Shown here piece by piece: positions 37,808 through 47,341 of a stretch of 64,000 nucleotides of DNA. The notes beneath the pieces were generated by a model. It saw only the letters and a program-made list of their open reading frames with translations, was not told where the DNA came from and searched no databases. Position numbers and translations under genes: made by a program. Each line of letters begins with the position of its first letter. The stretch's first letter is position 1. Source of the DNA: Comamonas testosteroni ATCC 11996 (GTDB taxonomy: Bacteria > Pseudomonadota > Gammaproteobacteria > Burkholderiales > Burkholderiaceae_C); NCBI RefSeq assembly GCF_000241525.1, contig NZ_AHIL01000043.1, positions 186,001-250,000 on the forward strand, given 5' to 3'.

Positions 37808-39148
37808 TTATTGATCGCGCGCCTCGATGGCACGGTTGATACCCAAGGCAGCCAGCGTGCACAAGGCGCCCGACAGCAGATAGATACCCAGAGCCACCAG
37901 TCCGAACTTTGCCGAGACTCCCAGGGCCACCAGAGGCGCAAACGCCGCACCGATGAGCCAGGCCATATCCGTGGACAGGGCCGCGCCGGTGTAACGGTAG
38001 CGCGACGAGAAGTTGGAGGTCACGGTGCCCGAGGCCTGGCCGTAGGACAGACCCAGCAGCACAAAGCCCACCAGGATGAACACATTGTTGCCGGTGCTGC
38101 CGCTGCCCAGCAGCCAGGGCGCCAGAAAGCTGAAGATGCCGATCAGGCAGGCCATGGTGCCCAGGGTGTTGCGGCGACCCACACGGTCCGCCAGCCAGCC
38201 CGAGAGCATGATGGCCGCGCCTGCCAGCAGCGCGCCAATGATCTGCACCACCAGCACTTCTGTCATGGACTGGTTGGAATACATGGAAATCCAGGACAGC
38301 GGGAACACGGTCACCAGATGGAACAGCGCAAAGCTGGCCAGCGCGGCAAAAGCCCCGATCATCACATTGCGGCCTTCGTTGGCCATGAGACTGGTCACGC
38401 TGATGGGCTCCAGCTCACGTTCCTGCAGAAGCTGGGTATAGGACTGGCCCACGACCAGGCGCAGGCGGGCAAACAGCGCCACCACGTTGATGGCGAAGGC
38501 CACGCAGAAGGGGTAGCGCCAGCCATAGCTCATGAACTCGTCGGCCGTCAGGTTGGAGTACAGAAAGGCAAACAGCGCTGCCGCAATGATGAAACCCAGC
38601 GGCGCCCCGAGCTGACCAATCATCGAGTACCAGCCGCGCTTGTTCGGCGGCGCGGACATTGCCAGCAGCGAAGGCAAGCCGTCCCAGGTACCACCCAGCG
38701 CCAGGCCCTGGCCGATGCGCAGGATCACCAGCGCCCAGACGGCCTTCATGCCGGCCGTCTCATAGCTGGGCAAAAAGGTCATGCCCACCGTGCACACGCC
38801 CAGCAGCAGCAGCGCCAGAGTCAGCTTGGTGGCACGGCCCCAGGCCCGCTGCACGGCCATGGACAGCGCCGTGCCCACGGGGCGGGCCACGAAGGCCAGC
38901 GAGAAGATGGCAAACGCGGCCAGCGTGCCGTCGAGCTTGGATAGGTAGGGAAACAGCAGCGAGGGAAACACCAGCACGCAGGCGATGCCGAACACGAAGA
39001 AGTCAAAGTACTCGGAAGAGCGCCCGATGATCACCCCCACGGCAATCTCGCCGGGGGTCACATCCTCGTCGGTATCCGCATAGGCCAAGGTTTCCGAGTT
39101 CTCATAGTCTTGCTGAGTAAGACCAACGGACGGGTTCATGCTTGTCAT
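37808..39148 (-). CDS. MFS transporter of the metabolite:H+ symporter (MHS) type
   Basis: 446 aa from the ATG at 39148 (AAGGAG upstream). About twelve transmembrane segments. The start VIIGRSSEYFDFFVFGIACVLVFP is a variant of the MHS family G..iEwyDF motif, and ILRIGQGLALGGTWDG and LADRVGRRNTLG (motif A) follow. MHS carriers take up organic acids and osmolytes; the substrate is unknown. The neighbouring Bug and LysR genes run the other way, so linkage is only positional. Confidence 0.88.
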   Translation of the reverse strand: MTSMNPSVGLTQQDYENSETLAYADTDEDVTPGEIAVGVIIGRSSEYFDFFVFGIACVLVFPSLLFPYLSKLDGTLAAFAIFSLAFVARPVGTALSMAVQRAWGRATKLTLALLLLGVCTVGMTFLPSYETAGMKAVWALVILRIGQGLALGGTWDGLPSLLAMSAPPNKRGWYSMIGQLGAPLGFIIAAALFAFLYSNLTADEFMSYGWRYPFCVAFAINVVALFARLRLVVGQSYTQLLQERELEPISVTSLMANEGRNVMIGAFAALASFALFHLVTVFPLSWISMYSNQSMTEVLVVQIIGALLAGAAIMLSGWLADRVGRRNTLGTMACLIGIFSFLAPWLLGSGSTGNNVFILVGFVLLGLSYGQASGTVTSNFSSRYRYTGAALSTDMAWLIGAAFAPLVALGVSAKFGLVALGIYLLSGALCTLAALGINRAIEARDQ

Positions 39149-39486
39149 AAAGGTACAACTCCTTGTCTTACTTTTCAGTCCCGGGGACGCTTTCCGTTCT
39201 ACGCCCAAGCATGTGCAGCTGCAATAGAGTTTTTGCCCTGAACACTGTCAGCCCAGCCCCGTGCGGGCCCCGTTTCTGAGGGCTGATTTGACAATTTCAA
39301 GCCCTGTCAGCTCAAAGTTTGTCTACACGCCAAAGCTGCTAAACCCTTGTCGCATAGCGCATTTCCAATCCCGAGCTGTTGACCTTGGACAAAATGTCCA
39401 ATGGACAAGCCCCTGTTTGGTATTACATTTGCCGAGATCCAGTAATCCGCGTTTACACCTAAGCGCGACTTTGTCACGCCTAAAGC
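39149..39486. other. Divergent promoter region between the MFS gene and cyoA
   Basis: 338 bp with no gene. It contains the TGGACA/TGTCCA array at 39385-39407, 80 bp before cyoA, and should hold promoters for both directions. No clear -35/-10 pair could be chosen. Confidence 0.6.
39385..39407. promoter_or_regulatory. Interlocked TGGACA/TGTCCA dyads upstream of cyoA
   Basis: TTGGACA (39385-39391), AAA, TGTCCAA (39395-39401) is a perfect dyad, and TGTCCA (39395-39400), A, TGGACA (39402-39407) forms a second one sharing the middle half-site. Three alternating half-sites within 23 bp suggest a regulator binding site. It does not match FNR (TTGAT-N4-ATCAA). The protein is unknown. Confidence 0.5.
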
Positions 39487-40542
39487 ATGTTAAAAATCAA
39501 GGAAATCCGTGGGCCCGCGTGGCTCTCAGCGGCCGCTTTGACCGCAACCCTCGCCGGTTGCAGCAAGGCCGTCGTCCTCAACCCAGCTGGCGATGTCGCC
39601 AAGCAGCAAGGCGACCTGGTCATTACGGCCACTTTGCTGATGTTGCTCATCATCGTCCCCGTCATCTTTTTGACGCTGCTGTTTGCCTGGAAATACCGCC
39701 AGTCCAACACCGAAGCCAAGTACGACCCCGAATGGCACCACTCCACTGCGCTGGAGCTGGTGATCTGGACGGTTCCCCTGCTCATCATCATCGCTTTGGG
39801 CGCCATTACCTGGATCAGCACCCACAAGCTCGACCCCTATCGTCCCCTGGACCGCATCTCCTCGACCAAGGCTCTGGACCCCAACGTCAAGCCTCTGGAG
39901 ATCCAGGTCGTGTCGCTGGACTGGAAATGGCTGTTCTTCTACCCTGAGCAAGGCATTGCCACCGTCAACGAAGTGGCTGCCCCGGTGGATCGCCCCATTC
40001 ACTTCAAGCTGACCTCCACCCACACCATGAACGCGTTCTACGTTCCTGATCTGGCCGGCATGATCTACACCATGCCCGGCATGCAGACCGAGCTGAACGC
40101 CGTGATCAACAAGCCCGGTGTCTATGGCGGCAAGTCCTCTCACTACAGCGGCGCTGGTTTTGCGGGCATGACCTTCAAGTTCCACGGCCTGGAAAACGAG
40201 CAGTTCGATCAGTGGATTGCCAAGGCCAAGACCGAAGGCAAGACCCTGACACGCGATGCCTATATCGATCTGGCCAAGCCCAGCGAGCGCAACCCCGTTG
40301 AACGCTTCGCCAGCGTGGACGAAGGCCTGTACCACAAGGTCCTCAACCGCTGCGTGGAAGACGGCAAGATGTGCATGAACGAAATGATGGCCATCGACGC
40401 CGCCGGCGGCAGGCCACCTGCACACCACAGCAAGACCTCCAGCGTGACCCTACCCCTGGATGTCTGCACTTCCAAAGACGCTGACCGCGTTGTCGCTCTG
40501 CTCGACGAAGTCGCCGCCTCCGGAGCTGTCGCACAGCAATAA
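39487..40542 (+). CDS. cyoA: Cytochrome o ubiquinol oxidase subunit II
   Basis: 351 aa. Lipoprotein signal ending LAGC (C25), two transmembrane helices (about 45-65 and 90-110) and a periplasmic cupredoxin-like domain. The binuclear copper ligands of cytochrome c oxidase subunit II (two Cys, His, Met) are absent; the equivalent loop reads [16 protein letters not shown]. That makes it a quinol oxidase subunit. First gene of cyoABCD. Confidence 0.94.
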   Translation: MLKIKEIRGPAWLSAAALTATLAGCSKAVVLNPAGDVAKQQGDLVITATLLMLLIIVPVIFLTLLFAWKYRQSNTEAKYDPEWHHSTALELVIWTVPLLIIIALGAITWISTHKLDPYRPLDRISSTKALDPNVKPLEIQVVSLDWKWLFFYPEQGIATVNEVAAPVDRPIHFKLTSTHTMNAFYVPDLAGMIYTMPGMQTELNAVINKPGVYGGKSSHYSGAGFAGMTFKFHGLENEQFDQWIAKAKTEGKTLTRDAYIDLAKPSERNPVERFASVDEGLYHKVLNRCVEDGKMCMNEMMAIDAAGGRPPAHHSKTSSVTLPLDVCTSKDADRVVALLDEVAASGAVAQQ

Positions 40543-40604
40543 GTAGTTCACGGTGCGGATGCGCTCACCGCTCAGCCGCTCCAATACGACAGAAGAGACT
40601 CAAC

Positions 40605-42611
40605 ATGTCTGAAACAACAACCCCGGCCTCCCACTGGCTGTTGGGCCGTATCACATGGGACCAGATTCCCATGACGCATGAGCCCATCGTGCTCTTGACC
40701 TTTATTGCCGTGGTGCTTGGCGGCCTCGTCGTGGTCGGCGGCATCACCAAGTTCCGCCTCTGGGCTCCGCTGTGGAACGACTGGATCACCTCCATCGACC
40801 ACAAGAAGATCGGCATCATGTACATGATCCTCGGTCTGGTCATGTTCCTGCGCGGCTTTGCCGATGCCGTGATGATGCGTCTGCAGCAGTCCATGGCCTT
40901 TGGCGACAACATGGGCTACCTGCCTCCTCACCACTACGACCAGATCTTCACGGCCCACGGCGTGATCATGATCTTCTTCGTGGCGATGCCCTTCGTGACC
41001 GGCCTGATGAACTACCTGGTTCCTCTGCAGATCGGCGCACGTGACGTGTCCTTCCCGTTCCTGAACAACTTCAGCTTCTGGATGACCACCGGCGGCGCCG
41101 TGCTGGTCATGATCTCCCTGTTCCTGGGCGAGTTCTCCACCTCCGGCTGGCTGGCCCTGTCCAATCTGGGGCACCAGAGCGGCAGCACGGGTCTTGACTA
41201 CTACATCTGGGGCCTGCAGGTCGCCGGTGTGGGCACGACCTTGTCAGGTATCAACCTGATCGTGACCATCATCAAGATGCGCGCTCCCGGCATGAACCTG
41301 ATGAAGATGCCCGTCTTCACCTGGACTGCCCTGTGCACCAACGCCCTGATCGTGGCCTCCTTCCCCGTGCTGACCGCAGCCCTGGTGCTGATGTCGCTGG
41401 ACCGCTACGTCGGCACCAACTTCTTCACGAACGAGCTGGGCGGCAACCCCATGCTGTACGTGAACCTGATCTGGATCTGGGGCCACCCCGAGGTCTACAT
41501 CCTGATCCTGCCCTGCTTCGGCGTGTTCTCCGAAATCGTGGCAACGTTCAGCCGCAAGCGCCTGTTCGGCTACACCTCGATGGTCTACGCCACCGTGTGT
41601 ATCACCATCCTGTCCTACCTGGTGTGGCTGCACCACTTCTTCACCATGGGCTCGGGTGCCAGCGTGAATACCTTCTTCGGTATCACCACGATGATCATCT
41701 CCATCCCCACGGGCGCGAAGATCTTCAACTGGCTGTTCACCATGTACCGCGGTCGCATCCGCTTCTCGGTGCCCATGCTGTGGACGGTGGGCTTCATGGT
41801 CACCTTCGCCATCGGCGGCATGACCGGCGTGCTGCTGGCCGTACCTCCCGCAGACTTCGTGCTGCACAACTCGCTGTTCCTGATCGCCCACTTCCACAAC
41901 GTGATCATCGGCGGCGTGGTGTTTGCCGTGTTTGCCGGTATCAACTACTGGTTCCCCAAGGCTTTCGGCTTCCGACTCAACGAGTTCTGGGGCAAGGCTT
42001 CGTTCTGGTTCTGGCTGGTCGGCTTCTGGGTTGCCTTCACTCCCCTGTACATCCTGGGTCTGATGGGCGTGACTCGCCGTGCCAACCACTTTGACGATCC
42101 CTCGCTGCAGATCTGGTTCATCATCGCTGCCTGCGGCGCTGCCCTGATCGCTGCCGGTATCGGCTGCTTCTTCATCCAGCTGGCCGTGTCCATCTGGAAG
42201 CGCGACGAGCTGCGTGACGTGACCGGCGACCCATGGGAAGGCCGTACCCTGGAATGGGCCACCTCCTCGCCCCCTCCCCAGTACAACTTTGCCTTCACCC
42301 CCGTGGTGCACGACATCGACGCCTGGACCGACATGAAGAAGCACGGCTATCAGCGTCCGCTGAGCGGCTTCGAGCCCATCCACATGCCCGCCAATACCGG
42401 CGCCGGCGTGGTGATTGCCGGCCTGTCCACGGTTCTGGGCTTTGCTCTGATCTGGCATATGTGGCCTCTGACGATCGCTTCGTTCGTCGCGACCATCCTG
42501 GCTTCGATCATTCATACCTTCAACTACAAGCGTGACTACTACATCCCTGCGGTCGAAGTGGCCACAACGGAAGAAGCACGTACAAAGCAGCTTGCAGCAG
42601 CCCATGTCTAA
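40605..42611 (+). CDS. cyoB: Cytochrome o ubiquinol oxidase subunit I
   Basis: 668 aa with about 15 transmembrane helices. The quinone-site residues of CyoB are visible in [14 protein letters not shown] (Arg, Asp) and [12 protein letters not shown] (His). The haem-copper centre has [12 protein letters not shown] (His-Tyr crosslink), VWLHHFF and [11 protein letters not shown]. It reduces oxygen to water with quinol electrons and pumps protons. The cyoC start overlaps its last 8 bp. Confidence 0.97.
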   Translation: MSETTTPASHWLLGRITWDQIPMTHEPIVLLTFIAVVLGGLVVVGGITKFRLWAPLWNDWITSIDHKKIGIMYMILGLVMFLRGFADAVMMRLQQSMAFGDNMGYLPPHHYDQIFTAHGVIMIFFVAMPFVTGLMNYLVPLQIGARDVSFPFLNNFSFWMTTGGAVLVMISLFLGEFSTSGWLALSNLGHQSGSTGLDYYIWGLQVAGVGTTLSGINLIVTIIKMRAPGMNLMKMPVFTWTALCTNALIVASFPVLTAALVLMSLDRYVGTNFFTNELGGNPMLYVNLIWIWGHPEVYILILPCFGVFSEIVATFSRKRLFGYTSMVYATVCITILSYLVWLHHFFTMGSGASVNTFFGITTMIISIPTGAKIFNWLFTMYRGRIRFSVPMLWTVGFMVTFAIGGMTGVLLAVPPADFVLHNSLFLIAHFHNVIIGGVVFAVFAGINYWFPKAFGFRLNEFWGKASFWFWLVGFWVAFTPLYILGLMGVTRRANHFDDPSLQIWFIIAACGAALIAAGIGCFFIQLAVSIWKRDELRDVTGDPWEGRTLEWATSSPPPQYNFAFTPVVHDIDAWTDMKKHGYQRPLSGFEPIHMPANTGAGVVIAGLSTVLGFALIWHMWPLTIASFVATILASIIHTFNYKRDYYIPAVEVATTEEARTKQLAAAHV

Positions 42612-43236
42612 TACACATATCAACGCTGGCGGCGCAGCCGCCCTGGCTACTCGCGAGTACCACCTCGCGCACGAGCCCCATCCGGAAAACGGCACCTCGC
42701 TGGGCTTCTGGCTCTACCTGATGAGCGACTGCCTGATCTTTGCCGCACTGTTCGCCACCTATGGCGTGCTGGGCCGCAGCTATGCAGGCGGCCCCTCGGG
42801 CAAGGATCTGTTCGATCTGTCGCTGGTCGCCGTCAACACGGCCTTCCTGCTGATGTCGTCCATCACCTTCGGCTTTGCCATGCTGCAAAAGCAGAAGAAG
42901 AACGTGAACGGCACGCTGCTGTGGCTGGCCGTCACCGGCCTGCTGGGCGCAGCCTTCCTGGCCGTGGAACTCTATGAGTTCCACCACCTGATCCATCAAG
43001 GTGCAACGCCTCAGAGCAGCGCCTTCCTGTCGTCCTTCTTCACGCTGGTGGGCACCCACGGTATCCACGTGACCTTCGGTCTGGTCTGGCTGATCACCCT
43101 GATGATCCAGATCAAGAAGCACGGCCTGATCAACGAGAACGTGCGCCGTATCAACTGCCTGTCCATGTTCTGGCACTTCTTGGACGTGGTCTGGATCGGT
43201 GTGTTCACCTTTGTGTATCTGATGGGGGTGCTGTAA
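42604..43236 (+). CDS. cyoC: Cytochrome o ubiquinol oxidase subunit III
   Basis: 210 aa from ATG 42604, overlapping the cyoB end by 8 bp. Five hydrophobic segments; [28 protein letters not shown] and [19 protein letters not shown] are the family signatures (His of the second is conserved). Structural subunit of the oxidase. Its stop directly adjoins the cyoD ATG. Confidence 0.95.
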   Translation: MSNTHINAGGAAALATREYHLAHEPHPENGTSLGFWLYLMSDCLIFAALFATYGVLGRSYAGGPSGKDLFDLSLVAVNTAFLLMSSITFGFAMLQKQKKNVNGTLLWLAVTGLLGAAFLAVELYEFHHLIHQGATPQSSAFLSSFFTLVGTHGIHVTFGLVWLITLMIQIKKHGLINENVRRINCLSMFWHFLDVVWIGVFTFVYLMGVL

Positions 43237-43662
43237 ATGAGCGCACACGATATCCACGCCGGTCATGACGATCACCACGATCACGACGACCTGCACGTCA
43301 CCATGGGCGACTATGTGAAGGGCTTCATCCTGGCTGTCATCCTGACAGCCATCCCCTTCTACCTGGTCATGAACAACATCATCACCGACCGCACCACGGC
43401 CGTGGCCGTGCTGGGTCTGTTCGCGGTGATCCAGGTGCTCGTGCACATGGTGTACTTCCTGCACATGAACGGCAAGATCCAGGGCGGCTGGACCATGCTG
43501 TCCACCATCTTCACGGTGATCTTCCTGGCGATTGCGATCTCCGGCACGCTTTGGGTCATGTTCCACATGAACACCAACATGATGCCCGGTCATGAAATGC
43601 ACCAGGCCGCAGGCCATGCAGATCACGCAGGTCACACGGCTCCCGCAGCTGTCACACCTTGA
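43237..43662 (+). CDS. cyoD: Cytochrome o ubiquinol oxidase subunit IV
   Basis: 141 aa with three transmembrane helices (MGDYVKGFILAVILTAIPFYLVM, VLGLFAVIQVLVHMVYFLHM, MLSTIFTVIFLAIAISGTLWVMFHM). Both ends are rich in histidine (HAGHDDHHDHDD; HEMHQAAGHADHAGH), which is more than usual and may bind metal. Assists assembly of the binuclear centre in E. coli CyoD. No cyoE is present in this window. Confidence 0.94.
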   Translation: MSAHDIHAGHDDHHDHDDLHVTMGDYVKGFILAVILTAIPFYLVMNNIITDRTTAVAVLGLFAVIQVLVHMVYFLHMNGKIQGGWTMLSTIFTVIFLAIAISGTLWVMFHMNTNMMPGHEMHQAAGHADHAGHTAPAAVTP

Positions 43663-43670
43663 CTGACCTG

Positions 43671-44453
43671 ATGAAGAACCAGAGCGCTGCGCGGCAGCGC
43701 TCTCCCTTCGCCAAGGCGATGCTCGCGTTTGTGGGCATCGCCTTGTTTTTAGGGTTCATGGCTCTGGGCACCTGGCAGGTGCAGCGCCGCGCCTGGAAGC
43801 TCGATCTCATCGAGCGCGTGGAGCAGCGCGTGCACAGCGCCCCCGTGGCTTTGCCCGAGCCCGGTCAATGGCCGCAGATCAATGCGGCCAGCCACGAGTA
43901 CCTGCCCGTCAAGGCGCAGGGCCAATGGCTGGACAGGCAAAGCGTGCTGGCCAAGGCCTTGACCGAGGCCGGCGCGGGCTTCTGGCTCATGACGCCGCTG
44001 CAGCTGAGCGATGGCACGCAGGTTCTGGTCAACCGCGGCTTCACGCCCGAGAAGCTGCGCGGCCAATGGCTCAAGCAGATTGCCGAAGCCGGCCCGTCCG
44101 CCGAGACCGTCACCGTCATCGGCCTGATGCGCATGAGCGAGCCCGGCGGTGGCTTTTTGCGCAAGAACGATCCCGCCAACGGCCAGTGGTACTCGCGCGA
44201 TGTCACCGCCATCGCCCAGGCCCTGGGCCTGAGCAGGGCCGCCCCCTACTTCATAGACCAGGGCGTGCCCGCCAGCAACCCGGCCTATGCCCGGGCAGAG
44301 GCCGGCACCGAAGTCCTGCGCCCCGGCATGACGGTCATCCGCTTCCCGAACAGTCATCTGGTCTATGCGCTTACCTGGTATGGGCTGGCCATCATGGTGA
44401 TCGGAGCGGCCTGGCTGGTACGCCGGCACGACAAGGCAGTTGCCAAAAGCTGA
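43671..44453 (+). CDS. SURF1-family protein
   Basis: 260 aa from ATG 43671; a TTG at 43659 overlapping the cyoD stop is possible. Two transmembrane helices bracket the protein (AMLAFVGIALFLGFMALGTWQ and LTWYGLAIMVIGAAWLV) with LGTWQVQRRAWKLDLIERV and VNRGFTP in between, the SURF1 pattern. SURF1 proteins help insert haem into haem-copper oxidases. Its position straight after cyoD implies service to the quinol oxidase. Followed by a terminator. Confidence 0.9.
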   Translation: MKNQSAARQRSPFAKAMLAFVGIALFLGFMALGTWQVQRRAWKLDLIERVEQRVHSAPVALPEPGQWPQINAASHEYLPVKAQGQWLDRQSVLAKALTEAGAGFWLMTPLQLSDGTQVLVNRGFTPEKLRGQWLKQIAEAGPSAETVTVIGLMRMSEPGGGFLRKNDPANGQWYSRDVTAIAQALGLSRAAPYFIDQGVPASNPAYARAEAGTEVLRPGMTVIRFPNSHLVYALTWYGLAIMVIGAAWLVRRHDKAVAKS

Positions 44454-44463
44454 TGCCCCCTGA

Positions 44464-44489
44464 AAAGCGCTCCCCGGAGCGCTTTTTTT
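44464..44489 (+). terminator. Terminator after surf1
   Basis: AAAGCGCTCC (44464-44473), CC, GGAGCGCTTT (44476-44485), then TTTT. Perfect 10-bp arms 10 bp past the SURF1 stop; it separates the cyo operon from the two-component genes. Confidence 0.9.
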
Positions 44490-44541
44490 CAGTCCCTTAA
44501 GGCGGCGCCTACATCAGGAACGCATAGCCCCAGAGGCGTCC

Positions 44542-45873
44542 GTGGCAGTCCCGCTCGGTGACAATTGCGCGGTGAGCCAAATTTCCGATTCCCTGTTTCG
44601 CGTACAGCGCCTGACCGAGCGGCAGAACATGCAGCTGCTGATTCAGCTGCGCTGGATTGCCGTGGTCGGCCAGGTCGTCACCATCTCGCTGGTGCACTAC
44701 GGCTTTCAGATTGCCCTGCCCCTGCTGCCCATGGCGCTGGTGCTGGTAGCCCTGGTCGCCACCAACCTGGCCTATATCTACTGGAGCCAGGGCCTGCACC
44801 GCCCCGTGACCTCGCGCAGCGTCTTCTATGCGCTGCTGGCCGATGTGCTGGCCCTGACCATTCAGCTGTACCTGAGCGGCGGCGCCAGCAACCCCTTTAT
44901 CTATCTGTATCTGCTGCAGGGGATTCTGAGTGCCGTGCTGCTGCCAGCTCATTACACCTGGTGCGTGGTGGCGGCCTCCTTTGTCGGTGTCATGGGCCTG
45001 ACCCTGTTTCACCAGCCCCTGCATGTGCAGTTCGTCAGCCAGGAAGGCCTGCCCAGCCTCTACGTCGTGGGTGTGCTCATCAGCTTTGCGCTGACCAGCA
45101 TTCTGACCATCGTCTTTCTGACCCGCATCGTCGAGAACACGCGCCGCCGCGACAAGCGCATCTCCAACATGCGCCAGCGCGCCAGCGAGGAAGAACACAT
45201 CGTGCGCCTGGGCCTGCTGGCCACCGGCGCGGCCCACGAGCTGGGCACCCCCATGGCCACCATGTCCGTGATCCTGGGCGACTGGCAGCATATGCCGGCC
45301 CTCATGCAGGACGAGGACCTGCGCGAGGACCTGCAGGAAATGCAGCGTCAGCTGCTGCGCTGCAAGTCCATCGTCTCGGGCGTGCTGCTGTCTGCCGGCG
45401 AGACCCGGGCCGAAGGCACGGAAAGCACCACCTTCGCCAGCTTTGTGCAAGGCGTGGTCAGCCACTGGCAGGCACATAACAGCCTGCAGCACTTTGCACT
45501 GCACCAGCAGGGTGTGAAGGACTTCGCCATGCTCTCGGATACTGCATTGCAGCAAATGATTTGCAATTTGCTGGACAATGCCCTCGAAGCCTCGCCCGAC
45601 TGGGTGGAGCTGACCCTGAGCAGCGATCACGACCAGATCCGCATCCAGGTGCGCGACCACGGCCCGGGCTTCGATGCCGCCGTGCTGCAGCAACTGGGCC
45701 AGTGCCATGTCTCCACCAAACAGGAGCGCCCCGGTCGCGGCCTGGGCCTGTTTCTGGTGACCAACGTGGCCCGCGCCCTTGGCGGCCGCGTTCACGCCGG
45801 CAATCTGCCGGCTCAGCAAGGCGGCGGCGCTCTGGTGGAGGTCAACCTGCCCCAGTCCGCTCTCGCGATTTAA
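44542..45873 (+). CDS. regB: RegB/PrrB/ActS-type redox sensor histidine kinase
   Basis: 443 aa from GTG 44542 (AGAGG 5 bp upstream). Six hydrophobic segments precede residue 200. The GGASNPF motif at 113-119 is the quinone-linked heptapeptide of RegB proteins; H232 is the phosphoacceptor in GAAHELGTPMAT; C274 in LRCKSIV is at the position of the redox-active cysteine about 40 residues on. A HATPase domain follows (LLDNALEAS; GRGLGLFLV). Senses respiratory redox state. Adjacent to the oxidase operon, which it may control. Confidence 0.92.
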   Translation: MAVPLGDNCAVSQISDSLFRVQRLTERQNMQLLIQLRWIAVVGQVVTISLVHYGFQIALPLLPMALVLVALVATNLAYIYWSQGLHRPVTSRSVFYALLADVLALTIQLYLSGGASNPFIYLYLLQGILSAVLLPAHYTWCVVAASFVGVMGLTLFHQPLHVQFVSQEGLPSLYVVGVLISFALTSILTIVFLTRIVENTRRRDKRISNMRQRASEEEHIVRLGLLATGAAHELGTPMATMSVILGDWQHMPALMQDEDLREDLQEMQRQLLRCKSIVSGVLLSAGETRAEGTESTTFASFVQGVVSHWQAHNSLQHFALHQQGVKDFAMLSDTALQQMICNLLDNALEASPDWVELTLSSDHDQIRIQVRDHGPGFDAAVLQQLGQCHVSTKQERPGRGLGLFLVTNVARALGGRVHAGNLPAQQGGGALVEVNLPQSALAI

Positions 45874-45888
45874 GACATTGTTGTTTGC

Positions 45889-46425
45889 ATGCAAGAAGAC
45901 CGTTTACTGCTGCTGGTTGAAGATGACGCGGCATTTGCACGCACGCTCAAGCGCTCATTCGAGCGCCGGGGCTACCGCGTGCTGCATGCCACCAGCGGCG
46001 AGGAAGTGCAGCTGCTGCTGACCCAGCACCGGCCGCAATATGCGGTCATGGACCTGAAGCTGGCCGGCAATGCATCGGGCCTGAACTGCGTGCAGATGCT
46101 GCATCTGCACAACCCCGATGCGCTCATTGTCGTGCTCACCGGCTACGCCAGCATTGCCACGGCCGTGGAAGCCGTCAAGCTCGGCGCCTGCCACTACCTG
46201 GCCAAGCCTTCGAATACCGACGATATCGAAGCCGCCTTCGGGCGGGTCGAGGGCCGCACCGACGTGGAGGTCAGCAGCCAGACCACCTCCATCAAGACGC
46301 TGGAATGGGAGCATATTCACGAGACCCTGGCCGAGTCCGGCTTCAACATCTCCGAGGCCGCACGCCGCCTGGGCATGCACCGGCGCACGCTGGCGCGCAA
46401 GCTGGAAAAGCGCCAGGTCAAGTGA
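45889..46425 (+). CDS. regA: RegA/PrrA/ActR-type response regulator
   Basis: 178 aa. Receiver domain with the acidic cluster E11-D12-D13, phosphoacceptor D55 (YAVMDLKLAG) and K in YLAKPSN; a short linker leads to a Fis-like helix-turn-helix (NISEAARRLGMHRRTLARKLEKR), the RegA architecture. Starts 15 bp after regB. Global regulator of respiration and redox balance in relatives; targets here unknown. Confidence 0.92.
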   Translation: MQEDRLLLLVEDDAAFARTLKRSFERRGYRVLHATSGEEVQLLLTQHRPQYAVMDLKLAGNASGLNCVQMLHLHNPDALIVVLTGYASIATAVEAVKLGACHYLAKPSNTDDIEAAFGRVEGRTDVEVSSQTTSIKTLEWEHIHETLAESGFNISEAARRLGMHRRTLARKLEKRQVK

Positions 46426-46452
46426 GCGGCATCAAACCCTGACAACAATGTT

Positions 46453-46540
46453 GATAGCTGCCTACGCTTTTCAGCATTGCCTTTCAAATACAAAAGTATC
46501 TGAAATCGTTATGCAGCAATCGATAGCAGCTCCTTTTTTT
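46453..46540. repeat. Intergenic palindromic repeat, includes copy 2 of a 36-nt element
   Basis: GATAGCTGCC (from 46453) and CGATAGCAGCT (to 46531) form outer arms; inside lies ATCTGAAATCGTTAT (46498-46512) identical to 35501-35515. A T tract (TTTTTTT, 46534-46540) follows, so it could terminate the regBA transcript. Confidence 0.55.
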
Positions 46541-46581
46541 ATTAGCTTCGCTGCCTCGTCCCAGCGCACCGGCAGGCGTCC

Positions 46582-47010
46582 ATGAAGCAGCAGCAACAGC
46601 GGCAGCCCCGACTCATCGGAACCACCGGCCTCGGCCTGCTGGTTCTGTCCTATGCGACGGCCCTGCCCTGGCTGCTTGGGGGCGAAGCCGTGCATCTGGT
46701 GCCTTTTCTCTGCGCCCTGGTCTTTGGCTGCTGCCTGATCCGCCCCCTGACCATCGCCTTTCAGCGCGCGCCAGGGGCAGCCAGGGCGACCGCTCTCCTG
46801 TTTCTGACCTTGATCGCCGCAGCCATTGCCTTCATAGTGACTGGCGGGCATGGCCAGCGCGTGCTTGTGCATCTGCGCACCCTGCCGCTGTGGCAGGCCA
46901 ACCACCTCTTTTTTCTGTTCTTTGCCTTGCTGCCGCTGACCAAGGGCATCATCGTCGCTGCACTCAGCCTCATCAGCCAGGTCGCGCGCGGCACGGCAGG
47001 CAAGCCCTAG
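46582..47010 (+). CDS. Small membrane protein, function unknown
   Basis: 142 aa with four hydrophobic segments (GTTGLGLLVLSYATALPWLLGG, LVPFLCALVFGCCLI, ATALLFLTLIAAAIAFIV, LFFLFFALLPLTKGIIVAAL). No family recognised. An SD-like GGCAGGCG lies before the ATG. Downstream of regBA on the same strand but separated by a repeat with a T tract, so probably independent. Confidence 0.65.
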   Translation: MKQQQQRQPRLIGTTGLGLLVLSYATALPWLLGGEAVHLVPFLCALVFGCCLIRPLTIAFQRAPGAARATALLFLTLIAAAIAFIVTGGHGQRVLVHLRTLPLWQANHLFFLFFALLPLTKGIIVAALSLISQVARGTAGKP

Positions 47011-47089
47011 GCAGGCTCCCGTACCGTTTTCTCGCCGCAACCCGGCATTCATGGCTCCACCATCTATAGTTGCTTGGGAGATGCACATC

Positions 47090-47341
47090 ATGAAAACCCT
47101 GGGCCGACTTGTTCTCTCCGCCTTTCTGGCACTGCTTGCCAGCCTGGCCGTGGCGGCGCTTTTTCTGCCGTTTCACAGCATCTTTCTGCCGCCCGACGGG
47201 GTCAGCTGCCTGCATGAGGGCATCTCGGGATGCATACGCACCCTGGAAATAAGCCTGCTTGTTTACGGCCCCTTGTTCTGCATCATTGGCGTTCTGATCG
47301 GCACGCCGGTCTTCATGCTGCTTCTGTACCTGCGCGATTGA
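47090..47341 (+). CDS. Small membrane protein, function unknown
   Basis: 83 aa from ATG 47090 (GGGAG 10 bp upstream; ATG 47081 would be too close). Two transmembrane segments (LVLSAFLALLASLAVAALFL; LLVYGPLFCIIGVLIGTPVFMLLLY) separated by a loop with cysteines in GVSCLHEGISGCIRT. No recognised family. Confidence 0.6.
   Translation: MKTLGRLVLSAFLALLASLAVAALFLPFHSIFLPPDGVSCLHEGISGCIRTLEISLLVYGPLFCIIGVLIGTPVFMLLLYLRD

Noticed and set aside
39487..40542. Reading the gene as cytochrome c oxidase subunit II (coxB)
   Set aside because: The binuclear copper ligands are missing, and the following subunits have CyoB quinone-site residues and a CyoCD order, so it is a quinol oxidase.
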